Assembly: GCA_013350335.1 (NCBI GenBank)
Contig: CM023534.1
Location: 5,733,542 to 5,797,541 of the forward strand
From: Chimonanthus salicifolius
Taxonomy: Eukaryota > Streptophyta > Magnoliopsida > Laurales > Calycanthaceae
DNA: 64,000 nt
Direction of reading: 5' to 3'
The position numbers were made by a program, and so were the translations under genes. The notes beneath the pieces are model-generated. The model was not told where the DNA came from. It made no database searches and saw nothing but the letters and a program-made list of their open reading frames with translations. Numbering within the stretch: the first letter of the stretch is position 1; each line of letters begins with the position of its first letter. Positions 50,601 to 61,344 of the stretch are shown here, piece by piece.

Positions 50601-53600
50601 ATATTATAGAAAATGATTGAAATACAAGATTGCCCTCTTGTTTTTGCCCCTGAAAACCTTATATTGAATTCTATGATTTTTGACAATCTAATAATTAAAA
50701 AAAAAAAATAATTATTGCTTGAGTTTTGTGGTTGTAACCCTTTTGCAGAGTGGCAATCAATATTGTTGACTTTTTTCTCTTTCTTTTTCCTTCTGAGGTT
50801 TTTTTTGGGATCTTTCTAATCAAACAAATCATGTTGTGTACTTGGGTAAACATTTTCGGGTGTCAACAACTCTCAACCCATTACTTACTTGGTTATTAAA
50901 TTGTTTAGTCGATTTGGGTCACAAAACTTTAAACCTATACCCATTTAAAATACTCAGGTTCGGTTCAAATAATCGGGTTGGGTCAAATTTTGCTAGGTCT
51001 ATTGAAAGTTTATCAATCACCTTTCCAACAAGTCTAAGTTTGCAGAATTCCAATACACGTAGACGAAGTTATCACCATTTTTCTAGTCAGGTGTCAAAGA
51101 GTGACGAGAAACTCTAATGTTGTTTAATATAATTAGTAGTCCTAGCGTTGCTCAACCCTAGTCACACCCATTGGGCTGTTTTTTCTCTTGTTCTTTCATC
51201 CCTTAAGAGTGTTGTAGATAGAGGTGTAATGCAGCCCTTCCACACCAGACGTATGGTTCCCACAACATTGGGTCCCACAACAACGAGAGATTTGAGGAAT
51301 TCTCTGAAATTCCGGGCGGCCGTGTAATTCGGGTTCTCTCAAGTGCCTAGTAGCTTGAACCGAGTTCAGGTTCATCATTACTTTATTTGAAGCCTTAGAG
51401 AGGTTTCTAAAATCGACCTTTGCCTTCATCAACCTAGTATAGATATGTCACCATCTAAGATTCTGAATGGATTCTTGATGGATTTTTCTAGTACTATCAT
51501 AAATTAAATCCAATGATGACAAAACCTTATTGCACCCTTTTCTTCTTTTAAAAGCTAATTAAAAATAACAAAAAGGTCATTGTTTGATTTGTTGAGTATA
51601 ATCTATGCATTTTTTTGTCTCTGTTATTTTACATAATTTTGTTTGAATATTATAATGTCCACAAATCCTATGCTTTAAGATTTGCTAAACCAGATACCTT
51701 GCATTCGTGTTTGGATCCAATGCCTGTATATAATGTATACCCAGCAAATAACTACTTGCCTCTAAAATTCACTTATGCTTAGTTCTTTATGGGGTCGTGG
51801 GATTTTTGTACAGTTTTTGCTTGTCAACTTATGGTTATAACACAATGAAATTCCAGCTTTATGTATTTTCGTTATTTTCATTTTCTAGACAATAATATAC
51901 AGAACATGTTGGCAAGAGCTCATTGTTGTAACCGTAAAAGTTGTGGGTAGTAGTGTTACCGTTTTTTTAATCATATTCATTCCCCTATTGTTGTTTCAGT
52001 ATGAGTTGTTTGTTTTCAGGTCGCAGATGAACTTGTAGCTGAGTTTTCAGATCCTAGCAGTAGTCTTGCACCAGATCAGGTAAATTGAGCTGCGTATAGA
52101 CCAATCTCTGCAAGAAGAGTATAATTCTCTCTTTTATTAGTAAAGGGTATAAGACTCAACTTTATTACTTACTACGTGATGTTAAATTGGAAGACTGAGT
52201 TTTTTATTTAATTATTTTAACAGCAACAGTATGATGAGAAAAACATACGGCGGAGGGTGTATGATGCCCTCAATGTTCTCATGGCTATGGATATCATATC
52301 AAAGGACAAAAAGGAAATACAGTGGAAGGGTCTACCTCGTACTAGCCAGGATGATGTTGAAGAATTGAAGGTTTGACTTGACCATATATTCTGATATTGA
52401 ATTAAAATGCATCTAGTTGAGTCATGACTTGGGTTTGATGAGTAGCTTCCTATGTTTTTTTTTTTCCTTTTGAAAAGTAGTAGCTTCCTATGTTGCATGA
52501 GTTAAGACGACTAACAACAGTGAACGGTGTTTGACTCAGAAAGACAAACTAGGGTTCGTGGATCAACATAATATTTGAATGCATAAACAATATGGTTATT
52601 TAAAAAATGTGAAAATAACACCAATAAACCTTACGTTATAGGTCTTACTTAAAAAATGAAGCAATAACTTATTACTGTTCAGATTAGATTTCAAAGGATG
52701 AAAAGGTGTGAAATATTTTGTTATCTTGGAAAACAATGTGCAAGATGGTACTGGAAGAATCCTATAAGCATCCAACACAGAGAGATGTCTAACATGAGTA
52801 TACTGCCGTTACAGAGAACCTGTACTTTAGGGTACTTCTTTCCCATTCACACAAGAGTACATCATTATTCTTTTTTTTTTTTTTCCTTTTTGAAATGGAA
52901 AAAGAAACTAGGTAGCAAGGAATAATATGTTGGTCCTTTAATTTCTTACCTTGATGATATTATTGTTCTCTTGTTATCTCATACAGGTAAAACGTATTGG
53001 ATTGAGAAATAAGATTGAAAAGAAAGCTGCATATTTGCAAGAACTGGAGGAACAAGTATGGCTTTGGTACTTGTATTTTTTATTTGCAATTAAAGTTTAT
53101 ATTTAAAGTCTACCATCTTTTGGATTTTCGCCTATCCTTTTTTAGCATTTAAATTGTTACTTTTGGACCAATCTGTTAGACGTGATGAACATCTACTAGA
53201 ATTATAATTTTGTTGTCCTGACTTTAGGTTAAACCAATGGTTGGTTACTAATTTTTTCCCCTTCACTCCAAGTACATAGGTCTTCAAAACTTGGTACAGC
53301 GGAACGAGAAGATGTATGGCTCAGGAAATGCTCCTTCTGGTGGAGTGGCCTTACCTTTTATATTAGTTCAGGTATTCTTCCTTTTACTTACTATTCTATC
53401 ATAGAAATAAGGAAAAATTATTTTTTTCTTTTTTTTTGAAATTGATCAAAAAAAAAAAGTTTTCTAGTGTGCTTATCTGTTACTTTGGTAACAATTTCTA
53501 GGCCAAATAAAATTTTAAAATTATTATCATTTAAGAAGGAAAACATCATTATTTTAATGTTAGATCCATTTTGATAGGCATTAAGGTTTGCCTCTATAGT

Positions 53601-56600
53601 GGACATTACAGTGCTTTGTTCCAAAAAAGAAGGCATGAAAAATAGAAAATTCAAAAATTATAAATAGAAAAAATAGTAAAAGTTAAAATAATATTAAAAA
53701 TGAATATTTTCATCATTTAACAATTATCTAGCCAACCCTAGATAGATGCGATAGGATTCTTCACTGATGATGATGATGATGATGAACAATAATCTAGAAA
53801 AAATCGTGAAAATGGTTATGAAATACACTTCACGTTAAAAATGAAATTACCCACAAGTGTTTTAAAGGGCTATCATTCCTTATAAGGTCAAATTTGTGAA
53901 AAGGAAAAAGAAAAAGGAACATGCCTTCAAGTGAGAATGGGTCAAAGTGGACTCGATCCAATTGGAACTGACCAAATTTGACAACTTTAAGTTCATACTT
54001 TGTATAATGGCTTCATCAAGATCTTGGTTTAAACTTGGGAGTCAAGTACCAGTTATATCTGAAAAATGTATTCTAAAAAAAATAGGAAGGCTCTTAAACA
54101 AGACAAGGTGGCCATAATGAAGAATTGGGTGGTTGAGAGAACGAATGGTTTCAAAGACTTTTGGTTGAAAACTTTCTTGGCGATTGGGATGTTTGTATGA
54201 AGGGTGGACCTTGGAAGAAAAAGGTAACTTAGAGGTGGGAGCCTCCTTAACAGGGATGGTTTAAATTTAATGTCAATTGTGCTACAAAAGGAAAGTCAGG
54301 CCTTGAAGGGTGAATTACACGACCATTTGGGGAACATGAAACTGTCTTTTTAAGGGACAATGGGAGTTAAGGATTCTAATTAAGCAGATTACATCTATTA
54401 GGACTATTAGGAATGCATTGGAGCTATGAAAGGATATGGGTTTTGGTAGGAAGGTGGTGGCCTAGTGGGAAGTGCTTTCCTCCTCAAAAATTAACTCTTA
54501 CTGTTTGGGAAATCAGGAATCTCATTGAGCATAATAAGGTTATCTTTAGACATTTCAGAACATTGGCAATGGAGTAGCTGATTTTTAGCTTGTCTTTGCT
54601 TCAATTATTTCGTTGTGTAGTGGCCTGTTATTTCAAAGAACTTGTCTCTCAAGAACATATTACTAGGCCTATGTTGGATGGTTTATCTTTTCTCGAAGTC
54701 CCATGGGAGAAAGATCTTTGGCTGGAGAGAGAATTTGAGGAAGAAGAGGTCTACTTGGTTATCAAGGAAGTGGTTGTTGTTAAGGCCCTTGGAACGGATG
54801 GATTTACTGTGGTTTTCTTACAGCACTATTTGGATACCATCAAAGAGCACCTAATGGAGGTGTTAAAAGAGCTTCATCAAAGGAGCAAATTCCATAGGGG
54901 CCTAAACTCCATGTTTGAACCCTTATACCTAAAGTAGAGGGCGCCGTTAATTTATCTGAATTCCGATTCACTAGCATAGTAATAGTCTTTATGAGATATT
55001 GAAAAAATGCTGGCTAATAATTGGGTGAGGTGATACATGTGGACGTCTAAATTTCAAGGAGCATTCATCAAAGGAAAACAGATTCTTGATAGTATTGTAG
55101 TGGCTAATGGATATCTTGAATCAAGACAAGTTGGGCCAATCGGAAGTTGGCCAAGTGGACCTAGAGAAAGTGCATGATCATGTGGATTGGGCGTATCGAT
55201 CATGTTAAATCGATTTGGATTTGGGTTGCATTGGATTTCTTGGATGAAAGAATGCACTTCTACCTCATACTTTTCATTCTTAGCCAAAGGAACTCCTCAT
55301 TGATTTTTTTAAAGTGAGAGAGGATTTGAGGCAAGGTGATCCTTTACCCCCCTTTCTCTTTTTCATTGTGATTGAGGGTTTATGCGGCTTATTTCAGAAG
55401 GTAGAATGTGAAGGGCTGATTGGTGGTTTCTAAACAATCAACTCAAGGCTTAAAATTTCACATCTCCATTTTGCGAATGATAAAATTGCCTTTCGCAAAG
55501 ATGACGAGGATCATCTGAGGAATGTTTTAGGCTACTAAAATGCTTTCAAGCTATCTCCAGGTTGAAGATTAATATTTCAATGAGTGCCATAGCAGGTGTT
55601 CATTCTCCAGAAGAAACTGAAGAGGTTAGTAGACCCGATCAGTTGTGCCAAGGTGCATTTTCCTTTTCCTTATTTAGGTCGTGTGTGTGGTGGGTGGGGT
55701 GGGGTGTTTTGGGGGGGTGGGGGGGGGGGTTGAACCCTAAAAGCACATTCTTTTTGGAACTAGTCATTGAAAGGTTTAGGCAAAAAATAGCTTCTTGGAA
55801 GAAATTATACCTATCACTTGGTGGTGAGATCATACTCATTAAATTCACTTTGAAAAATCTACTGGTTTTTTTCTTATTTTTCTTATCAAAATCCCTGTGA
55901 AAGTAGCCAAAATACTTGAAATCAGTGGGATTTCCTTTGGGATGGGATTGGGGCTAATATGAAAATGCATCTGGTGAAATGCAGTGGTGATTGTTTGCCA
56001 ATAGGGAAAGGGAGTTTGGGTTGGGGAATTTGTTAGAAAGGAATTTATCACTTCTGACTAAGATTTGGATAGGAGAGAGAAGCCTTGTGGAGGGAGGTTA
56101 TAAAATTATAGTATGGATAGAGTGAAGGTGGTTGAGATCCTTCAGAGGGTTTCTCATAGAGGGGGATAGTTCATATGGAAGGAAATGTCAAAACTAAGTG
56201 ATCTGTCCCATCGAATGGTAAGCCTATAAATGGAGCATTTGAGTTCTGAAATAGGGGATGCTGCAAAATTAAATTTTGGAGGATAAGTGGTAAGGGGATC
56301 AATCTTTAATTATTTCATTTCCTAGATTGTATTTCATGTCTAGTCGGAAGAATGGTAGCCTTGCCTATGGGAGTGGTTATAAACGGGATCAAATCGAACA
56401 TTGCTTTCATGAGACCTTTTTCCAAGTCATCTTTTGAATAGCTGGTTAGCAGTATCTTAAAGGGATGTAATGTATTTATTTTTTCTCTTTGGATGGTCTT
56501 GTGTTTGGGTCTGCTTTATTTTCTTGGGTCCAACCTCTCACTGGGCCTGGGAGCATTGTTCTCCTTTTATCAATATTTTTTTTTACCCAAGAAAAAACAC

Positions 56601-57624
56601 ACGTTGTAGCTGATATGTAATATCTGGGTTGTGGACCTGTATTGGTGGATGTATTTATTTTGTAAGGTAGACAAACTTATTTTATTCTCCCCCCTTCACC
56701 TTACAAAAACTTATTTTATTCTCCCCCGTTCTTTCCCTTTTCTTGTTATTCTAATTGTTCATACTTCGACAACAGACACGTCCACATGCTACTGTTGAGG
56801 TGGAAATTTCAGAAGATATGCAGTTGGTGCACTTTGACTTCAATAGGTAATTCTTGAACATGGTCATACCTCGTGCTATTAATTACAATGCCATCATTAC
56901 AGGCAGATGACCTTAAAATAAGCATGAAGGAAATTGTGTTGTGGCATTACGGCTGTCTGGATACAAGGGTTTTCAACAAATTTTATTCGTTTAATCATAT
57001 AACCTATTTAGGTCCTTGGATCATCATATTGATATAGTAACATAATCTGTTACTGAAGCTAGAATAACAAAAGTGTTCTTTTGAATGTGGCGGTGATGTT
57101 AATTAGCAGCTCCATCATTCGGTCATATATGGATCTGACCTGTTGCTAGTCAGATTCGTATATAATTTGGAGTCAACCGGAATCGGACCTGTTTGGCACT
57201 GTTGATGCCTTCACATGTTGCATAGCCCTATGACCTCATCATTGTAAGTGCAATTGTTCAAAAACTTGAAAGTAGAGGCCTAACATTCCTGGAGGCACAG
57301 CAGAGCCAGTTTTGTATACTACAATCTGTGGCATTATCTTCAACTGATCTCATTTTATACACAAATGCATATTGCAGTACTCCTTTTGAACTGCACGACG
57401 ATGCTTATGTTCTCAAGGCAATGAGATTTTGTGAGAGAGAACAAAATGAGAACCCCCATGAATCTATTCCAGAGGGGGGTGAAAGTTCCAAGATGCTTGA
57501 CTTGTATCAGCAACACAGCCAACACCATATACCCCATTCTTCAAGGTCCATTTCCATGGGTAAGTTGCCCAATACACCGCCACTTCCAGGCATCCTAAAA
57601 GGTCGTGTGAAGCATGAACAATGA
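44632..57624 (+). CDS. DPB: Transcription factor DP, DPB-like (E2F dimerisation partner)
   Basis: DP binds E2F proteins and DNA to control S-phase genes in the nucleus. Coding exons: 44632-44873, 49425-49507, 50129-50172, 52020-52079, 52224-52370, 52987-53055, 53273-53371, 56776-56846, 57378-57624; 353 residues, all phases close. The N-terminus [17 protein letters not shown] and QGDDAGSQG matches the DPB type. A basic patch (SKKKKRGG) precedes the winged-helix domain ([19 protein letters not shown] to [12 protein letters not shown]) with the [11 protein letters not shown] recognition-helix block. The DP coiled coil ([18 protein letters not shown]) and marked-box region ([29 protein letters not shown]) follow. 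The C-terminus is shorter than Arabidopsis DPB. Introns of 4.6 kb (after exon 1) and 3.4 kb (after exon 7) contain retroelements. Confidence 0.96.
45305..48720 (-). mobile_element. Antisense L1 LINE relic, internally deleted, in a DP intron
   Basis: On the minus strand ORF1-like sequence starts near 48700 and shows an RRM ([30 protein letters not shown] near 48590-48430), then a DUF4283-like stretch ([19 protein letters not shown] near 47930-47870), typical of plant L1 ORF1. At 45720-45440 the last residues of ORF2 appear ([19 protein letters not shown]), then a short-tailed 3' end at about 45305. The endonuclease and reverse transcriptase are missing. A TRIM element interrupts it at 47064-47571. 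Confidence 0.75.
47064..47571 (+). mobile_element. Complete TRIM (terminal-repeat retrotransposon in miniature)
   Basis: Two direct LTRs, 47064-47267 and 47367-47571, each start TGTAATACCCCGTGCC and end CGTTACA. They contain TATATAAGTGGTAGC and GCGGGCCTGT, features of a widespread plant TRIM family. After the 5' LTR is TGGTACCAGAG (47270-47280), a primer-binding site for initiator Met-tRNA; before the 3' LTR is the purine tract AAAGGGGATAG. The 5-bp target duplication ATGTC is perfect (47059-47063, 47572-47576). The internal region is only about 100 bp and has no coding capacity. The LTRs differ at about 25 sites by eye, so the insertion is old. Confidence 0.93.
49076..49270 (+). mobile_element. 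tRNA-derived SINE with target duplication
   Basis: GGTTGGCTTGGTGGTCAAG (A-box-like, about 49086) and AGGTTCAAGTGACTC (B box, 49131) precede a tRNA-unrelated body and a CAAAAAAAAGG tail. Flanking direct repeats GCAGTATGGGGCT (49063-49075) and GTAGTATGGGACT (49271-49283) match at 11 of 13 positions. It lies in DP intron 1 about 150 bp before coding exon 2. Confidence 0.85.
50855..51000. repeat. Third copy of the GGGTC-rich hAT-like repeat
   Basis: GTCAACAACTCTCAACCCATTACTTACTTG, CACAAAACTTTAAACC.ATACCCAT and AAATACTCAGGTTCGG match the copies at 30227-30625; it ends GGGTCAAATTTTGCTAG. It lies in DP intron 3. Confidence 0.7.
53700..53790 (+). mobile_element. Possible RTE LINE 3' tail
   Basis: CCAACCCTAGATAGATGCGATAGGATTCTTCAC is followed by (TGA)n ending GATGATGATGATGAAC. 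Plant RTE elements typically end in GATGATG repeats after a CCGACCCCA...GGGATAAGGC block, of which this looks like a decayed copy. Confidence 0.45.
54060..56600 (+). mobile_element. Sense-strand L1 LINE ORF2 relic in DP intron 7
   Basis: Plus-strand reverse-transcriptase blocks are readable across frames: [28 protein letters not shown] (54720-54815), [21 protein letters not shown] text, [17 protein letters not shown] (55050-55110), [22 protein letters not shown] (55320-55385) and FANDKIAF (55475-55495) at the position of the catalytic F/YADD box. The box is altered and many stops occur, so it is inactive. It ends TTTTATCAATATTTTTTTTTACC near 56590. Confidence 0.85.
55687..55731 (+). other. 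G-rich tract with G-quadruplex potential
   Basis: GTGGTGGGTGGGGTGGGGTG followed by seven and twelve-plus G runs (GGGGGGGTGGGGGGGGGGG). It lies inside the L1 relic in DP intron 7, on the sense strand. Confidence 0.85.
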
Positions 57625-57910
57625 TATGTGATACTTTTTCATATTATGGGTTGCCTTGTATATTGTAGAGTAATTTGCAGACAGTAGAGACCCTCATCTG
57701 TTGTACCATTGGATCAGGCACTTGTTATTTAAACGAACTGTGCCTCAGTTGCTGTTCATGTTAAGGTGAATTTTACTGATGCTTATTTGTACCGACTTTG
57801 AGAGTTCATCTCAGCAACATGTTTGACTATGTTAATTCATGATCTGGTAATGTAATTCTGCTAAAGTTATATAAGTACAATTTTATCAATGGAAAAAGAA
57901 TGAAATGTTT
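57625..57910 (+). other. DP 3' UTR (approximate)
   Basis: Non-coding continuation after the TGA. The real cleavage site is unknown; ATCAATGGAAAAAGAATGAAATG near 57885-57906 is a plausible near-upstream element region. Confidence 0.4.
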
Positions 57911-58300
57911 TTTGTCCTGTTTGTTTTCATGATGTGAACACTTCCATTCAATTTGTGCTACACTTTTTAAGTTCCATTGTTGCATCCATTGTCATCGTGG
58001 CCTTAGCCATGACCATCTTAGTTTGGCTTCGAAAGGAGAATATGTTCTTTTCCATATTTGAATCTATCTTCCTCTTGATTTTTATTTTTTCCTTTGAATC
58101 ACCACCATGAGTCATTTATACCATTTGTAGTTGTTTCATTTTCTGATTAATAAACAAAATTATATAACAAGGAAAACCCGAAAAAGCCAGTTTGTTTAGA
58201 GCCAAGTTTCCCATTTCAGAAGCTCTCATGACTTGCACTGATACTGATGCTTAAAAAATGGGTATAAAGTAATCCTTACTATAACGTGATTTACTATTTT

Positions 58301-58390
58301 TTTTAAAGATAACTTTTCTAATAAAAAAAGGAACAAATAAAAAAAATCAAAGTAGACAGAAAGAGCCAACCACCAAACAAAAAAGAATTT
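58301..58390 (-). mobile_element. 90-bp L1 3' stub with 20-bp target duplication
   Basis: ATAACGTGATTTACTATTTT (58281-58300) and ATAACATGATTTACTATTTT (58391-58410) flank 90 bp; one mismatch in 20. Minus-strand translation resembles an L1 3' end (WWLALSVYFDFFYLFLFLL), with the tail as T residues at 58301. It is an extremely 5'-truncated insertion. Confidence 0.88.
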
Positions 58391-58410
58391 ATAACATGAT
58401 TTACTATTTT

Positions 58411-60540
58411 CATCAATTGTTGGCATTTTTGTGTTTTTGTAGGATTTATTCATCATTAATATCTCAATGTTTTGAATCTATTTGTCTGGTTTTGTATGTC
58501 TTTTGGCTTCATCTGAAGATCTTATTTTCAGAGATCCGACTTTTTTTAGAGCAGTTCCAGGGAGGGTGTTCGTTTTCTCTAGAGAGGCTGCACTTTTGTC
58601 AGAATGGGGTCCACATGGTTGGATAAAAGGCTTAGAAGATTTCATTGATGAGATATAATTTAATGAATAATCTTCCGTGTAATCATCTTTGTTTTATGAG
58701 ATTGGTCATGGAAAAATAATTGCTTGTAGCAATTAAATTTTAAAGTTCAAAATTATATGGTTAAAATGATCTAAGGGAGTTTAAATTTTATCACCCACAG
58801 TTCTTGTCATGTTCTATATATTCTTACTAAAAAATTATGGATCATATCTCCTCTTCTCGGCAAAGGTGATTGTTGAATCCACTCAGTCAATTTAGTTAGT
58901 AAAGGTTTAAGAACTCATTAAAAAGAAGGTACGTGATTAAAAATGAAGTGAAAAATCATATTCGGTAAAATAAATCAAGTATTTTTAAGTTTTTAAATTG
59001 TTTCATTTTAAATTATTACTTAATCCTTATAGATTTAAGAACATGACATTAACATAAATGTGATTATTGACATATCCAAGTTCAAACTTAAAGTTTTTTA
59101 ACAAGCATATATAACAGTAAAAGAAGTAAATATCCTACTGGCAATTGTGCACCTTCCTGGTAAATAGATCTAGATTTAGATATATGGGGAATGTTCAATG
59201 GATTGACATTTCCCCTGTGATCAAAGATGGTAAGAAATACACCATTGTGACCTGTAATGACCTGACTTGTGATTTCGGGTTGAGATCCGTGGGTTTTTAC
59301 TCGAATAGAGAGAGTTCGGTAGTGTAGTTCAAAGTATGGGCTTTTCAACGAGCTCAAGTTGGCTCAAATTCGAGCTTGAGAGTTCGAGCGGCATTTTGGT
59401 AATTTGAATTCACATATTCATTACCTAGACACATTCCTCTCAATTAGATATACACGAAAAATGTAGAAATTCGCACAAATCACTTCGGTACTTAATCGAT
59501 TTGATTCGGATTTTTCCGATTCTTATTTGAATTCAAAAATTATGTATTTAAAATTATTTTAGAGCAATTGTTTTGACGAAGTTTTATTAATAGACTAAGA
59601 TTTTGTTAAAGAATTTAATAAAATTTTCAGAATTTTTAAAAAGAGATATTATGAAATCTAGTTTTAGAGTTCCCTATTTTTGTTAAAACTCATCTCGAAT
59701 TTTTTCTTTTGGGTCATTTAAAAAAAATACTCCATCTCTCCTAAATTAGTTGTCTTATATGGATTTTAAAATTATTCCAAATTTAGTTGTGTCATTTGTA
59801 TTGGAGTAGTATAAAATATGTTGGAAATGGATGAAATCACATAGAGTACTAGTTTTATATAGAGAGTTCCTTAAAAAACACAACTGAAAACACCTCAAGA
59901 CCCAGTGTGGATGTCATGGGACCCGCACCTCGAGCGGCTCTCTATCTCAAACCCGTGCACGGACAAAAAAAAAAAAAAAAAAGGAAGAGAGGAATTTTCC
60001 TTGCACCAGTGGATCGTTAGGGACCCAGTGCACTTCACAAATACATCCAGGGGTGAGGGCACGCACTTACAAATGTACTTGTATGAGGCATGTATTTGCA
60101 TTTATTCATGTTGATAAATATGGAGTATGGGAGCATGGAATGTAATGGTTGGACCTACTTCCACTAGATTAGCTAGTCACTTACCCGGTAAGGGGCAAAT
60201 CATTGGAGATTATGTAAGTGACCGAGGGATCCTCCATGTGCATTCATGCCTTAGGAGTATAGTTATACTGGAGATTGTATGAAATTGTTGTGATGACTGA
60301 TGAGTGATAATCCATGTTAGATGAGAATGCTTGAGGTGCATTATTGGGTTTGGCTCAAAAGGCCAACATTAAGTTGGGTCCAACAGGCCCAAGTCCTCTA
60401 TGTAAGCCTAGTATTACTCTTTAGGATTAGCTGAGGTTAGTTTCTTTCAGGGATCAGAGCATGTATGCAGTGAGTCATGGAAGAGAGTAAGATGAGCACC
60501 ATGGTGTATGTCGTGAAAGAGAGTGGCGACAGAGAGATAG
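58411..60540. other. Intergenic DNA downstream of DP, no gene recognised
   Basis: AT-rich, with a poly-A tract (59966-59982). An ACTCCATCTCTCCTAAATTAGTTGTC stretch at about 59731 resembles one end of a Stowaway-like MITE, without a clear partner end. Between 60100 and 60540 the base composition is more even and could be LTR sequence, but no boundaries were found. Confidence 0.45.
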
Positions 60541-60549
60541 GAGCGCGAG

Positions 60550-60695
60550 TGCGAGGACCGCCGGGAGTGAAAGCAGGACTGCCTTGCCAATATGTGTGAG
60601 TTATGGAGCATGAGGACCATTGGGAGTGAAAAGCGGGATCGCCTTGCGAATATGTGTGAGTTATGGAGAGCGAGTGCGAGGACCGTTGAAGACTA
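60550..60695 (+). repeat. Short tandem duplication of about 60-66 bp
   Basis: GCGAGGACCG..GGGAGTGAAA..CGGGA.TGCCTTGC.AATATGTGTGAGTTATGGAG occurs twice in a row, and a third copy starts (GAGTGCGAGGACCGTTGAAG). Confidence 0.85.
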
Positions 60696-60729
60696 GTTGC
60701 ACAAAAGATGAAGCATCATTGTCAGTGCC

Positions 60730-61266
60730 CTCTATGTCTTCAAGCTTCCGAAGAGACGAACCACCTTCTTATCTACTTGCCCTTTCTCCTATGCAGATTG
60801 GAATTCTATGTTGGGTAAGTTTGGCGTTCTTTGGGTTATACCTTCTATGGTGGCTGAGCTATCATATACTTGGGATATTGTTTCAATTTCTCCAAAATGC
60901 TTCTCTCTCTGGCGCCTATCCCTCTTTGCCATTGTGTGGAGTTTATGGTGGAAACGTAACAATAGAATCTTTAAGGATCGCACAAAGTCGAGTGTAGCAG
61001 TTTTGATAATAGATTTTACCAAGTGTGCCTCTTGGGCTTCATCTCTTACGGAATTCAGAAACATCTCTACGAATGACATATTACAAACCTGGAAAGAATG
61101 TGTTGACTTAGCATAGTTTCTCCTTTTAGTGGTGCTTCCATTGTTTGCATGGCCCTTGGGTGTATTGGGGTTGTCGATTTTTTGTATCTTTGTTATTTTT
61201 TTATTCTTCTGTTTTTGCACTTCCAGTGCCTCTTTCATTAATATATAAATTATTCAAAAAAAAAAC
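60730..61266 (+). mobile_element. L1 LINE ORF2 C-terminal fragment with poly(A)
   Basis: Encodes the zinc-binding C-terminal segment of plant L1 ORF2: LSLFAIVWSLWWKRNNRIF, then SLTEFRNISTNDILQTWKE and a TAG at 61114. The 3' end GCACTTCCAGTGCCTCTTTCATTAATATATAAATTATTC is followed by ten A residues. It matches the 3' ends of the L1 pieces at 20050 and 45305, so one family seeded all three. Confidence 0.87.
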
Positions 61267-61344
61267 TTGTATGCTTTATTTACATTGGAGAAAACTATGT
61301 GATGTGTTAGAAACATTTATCTTACGCTTTGAGTTTGAGTCATG

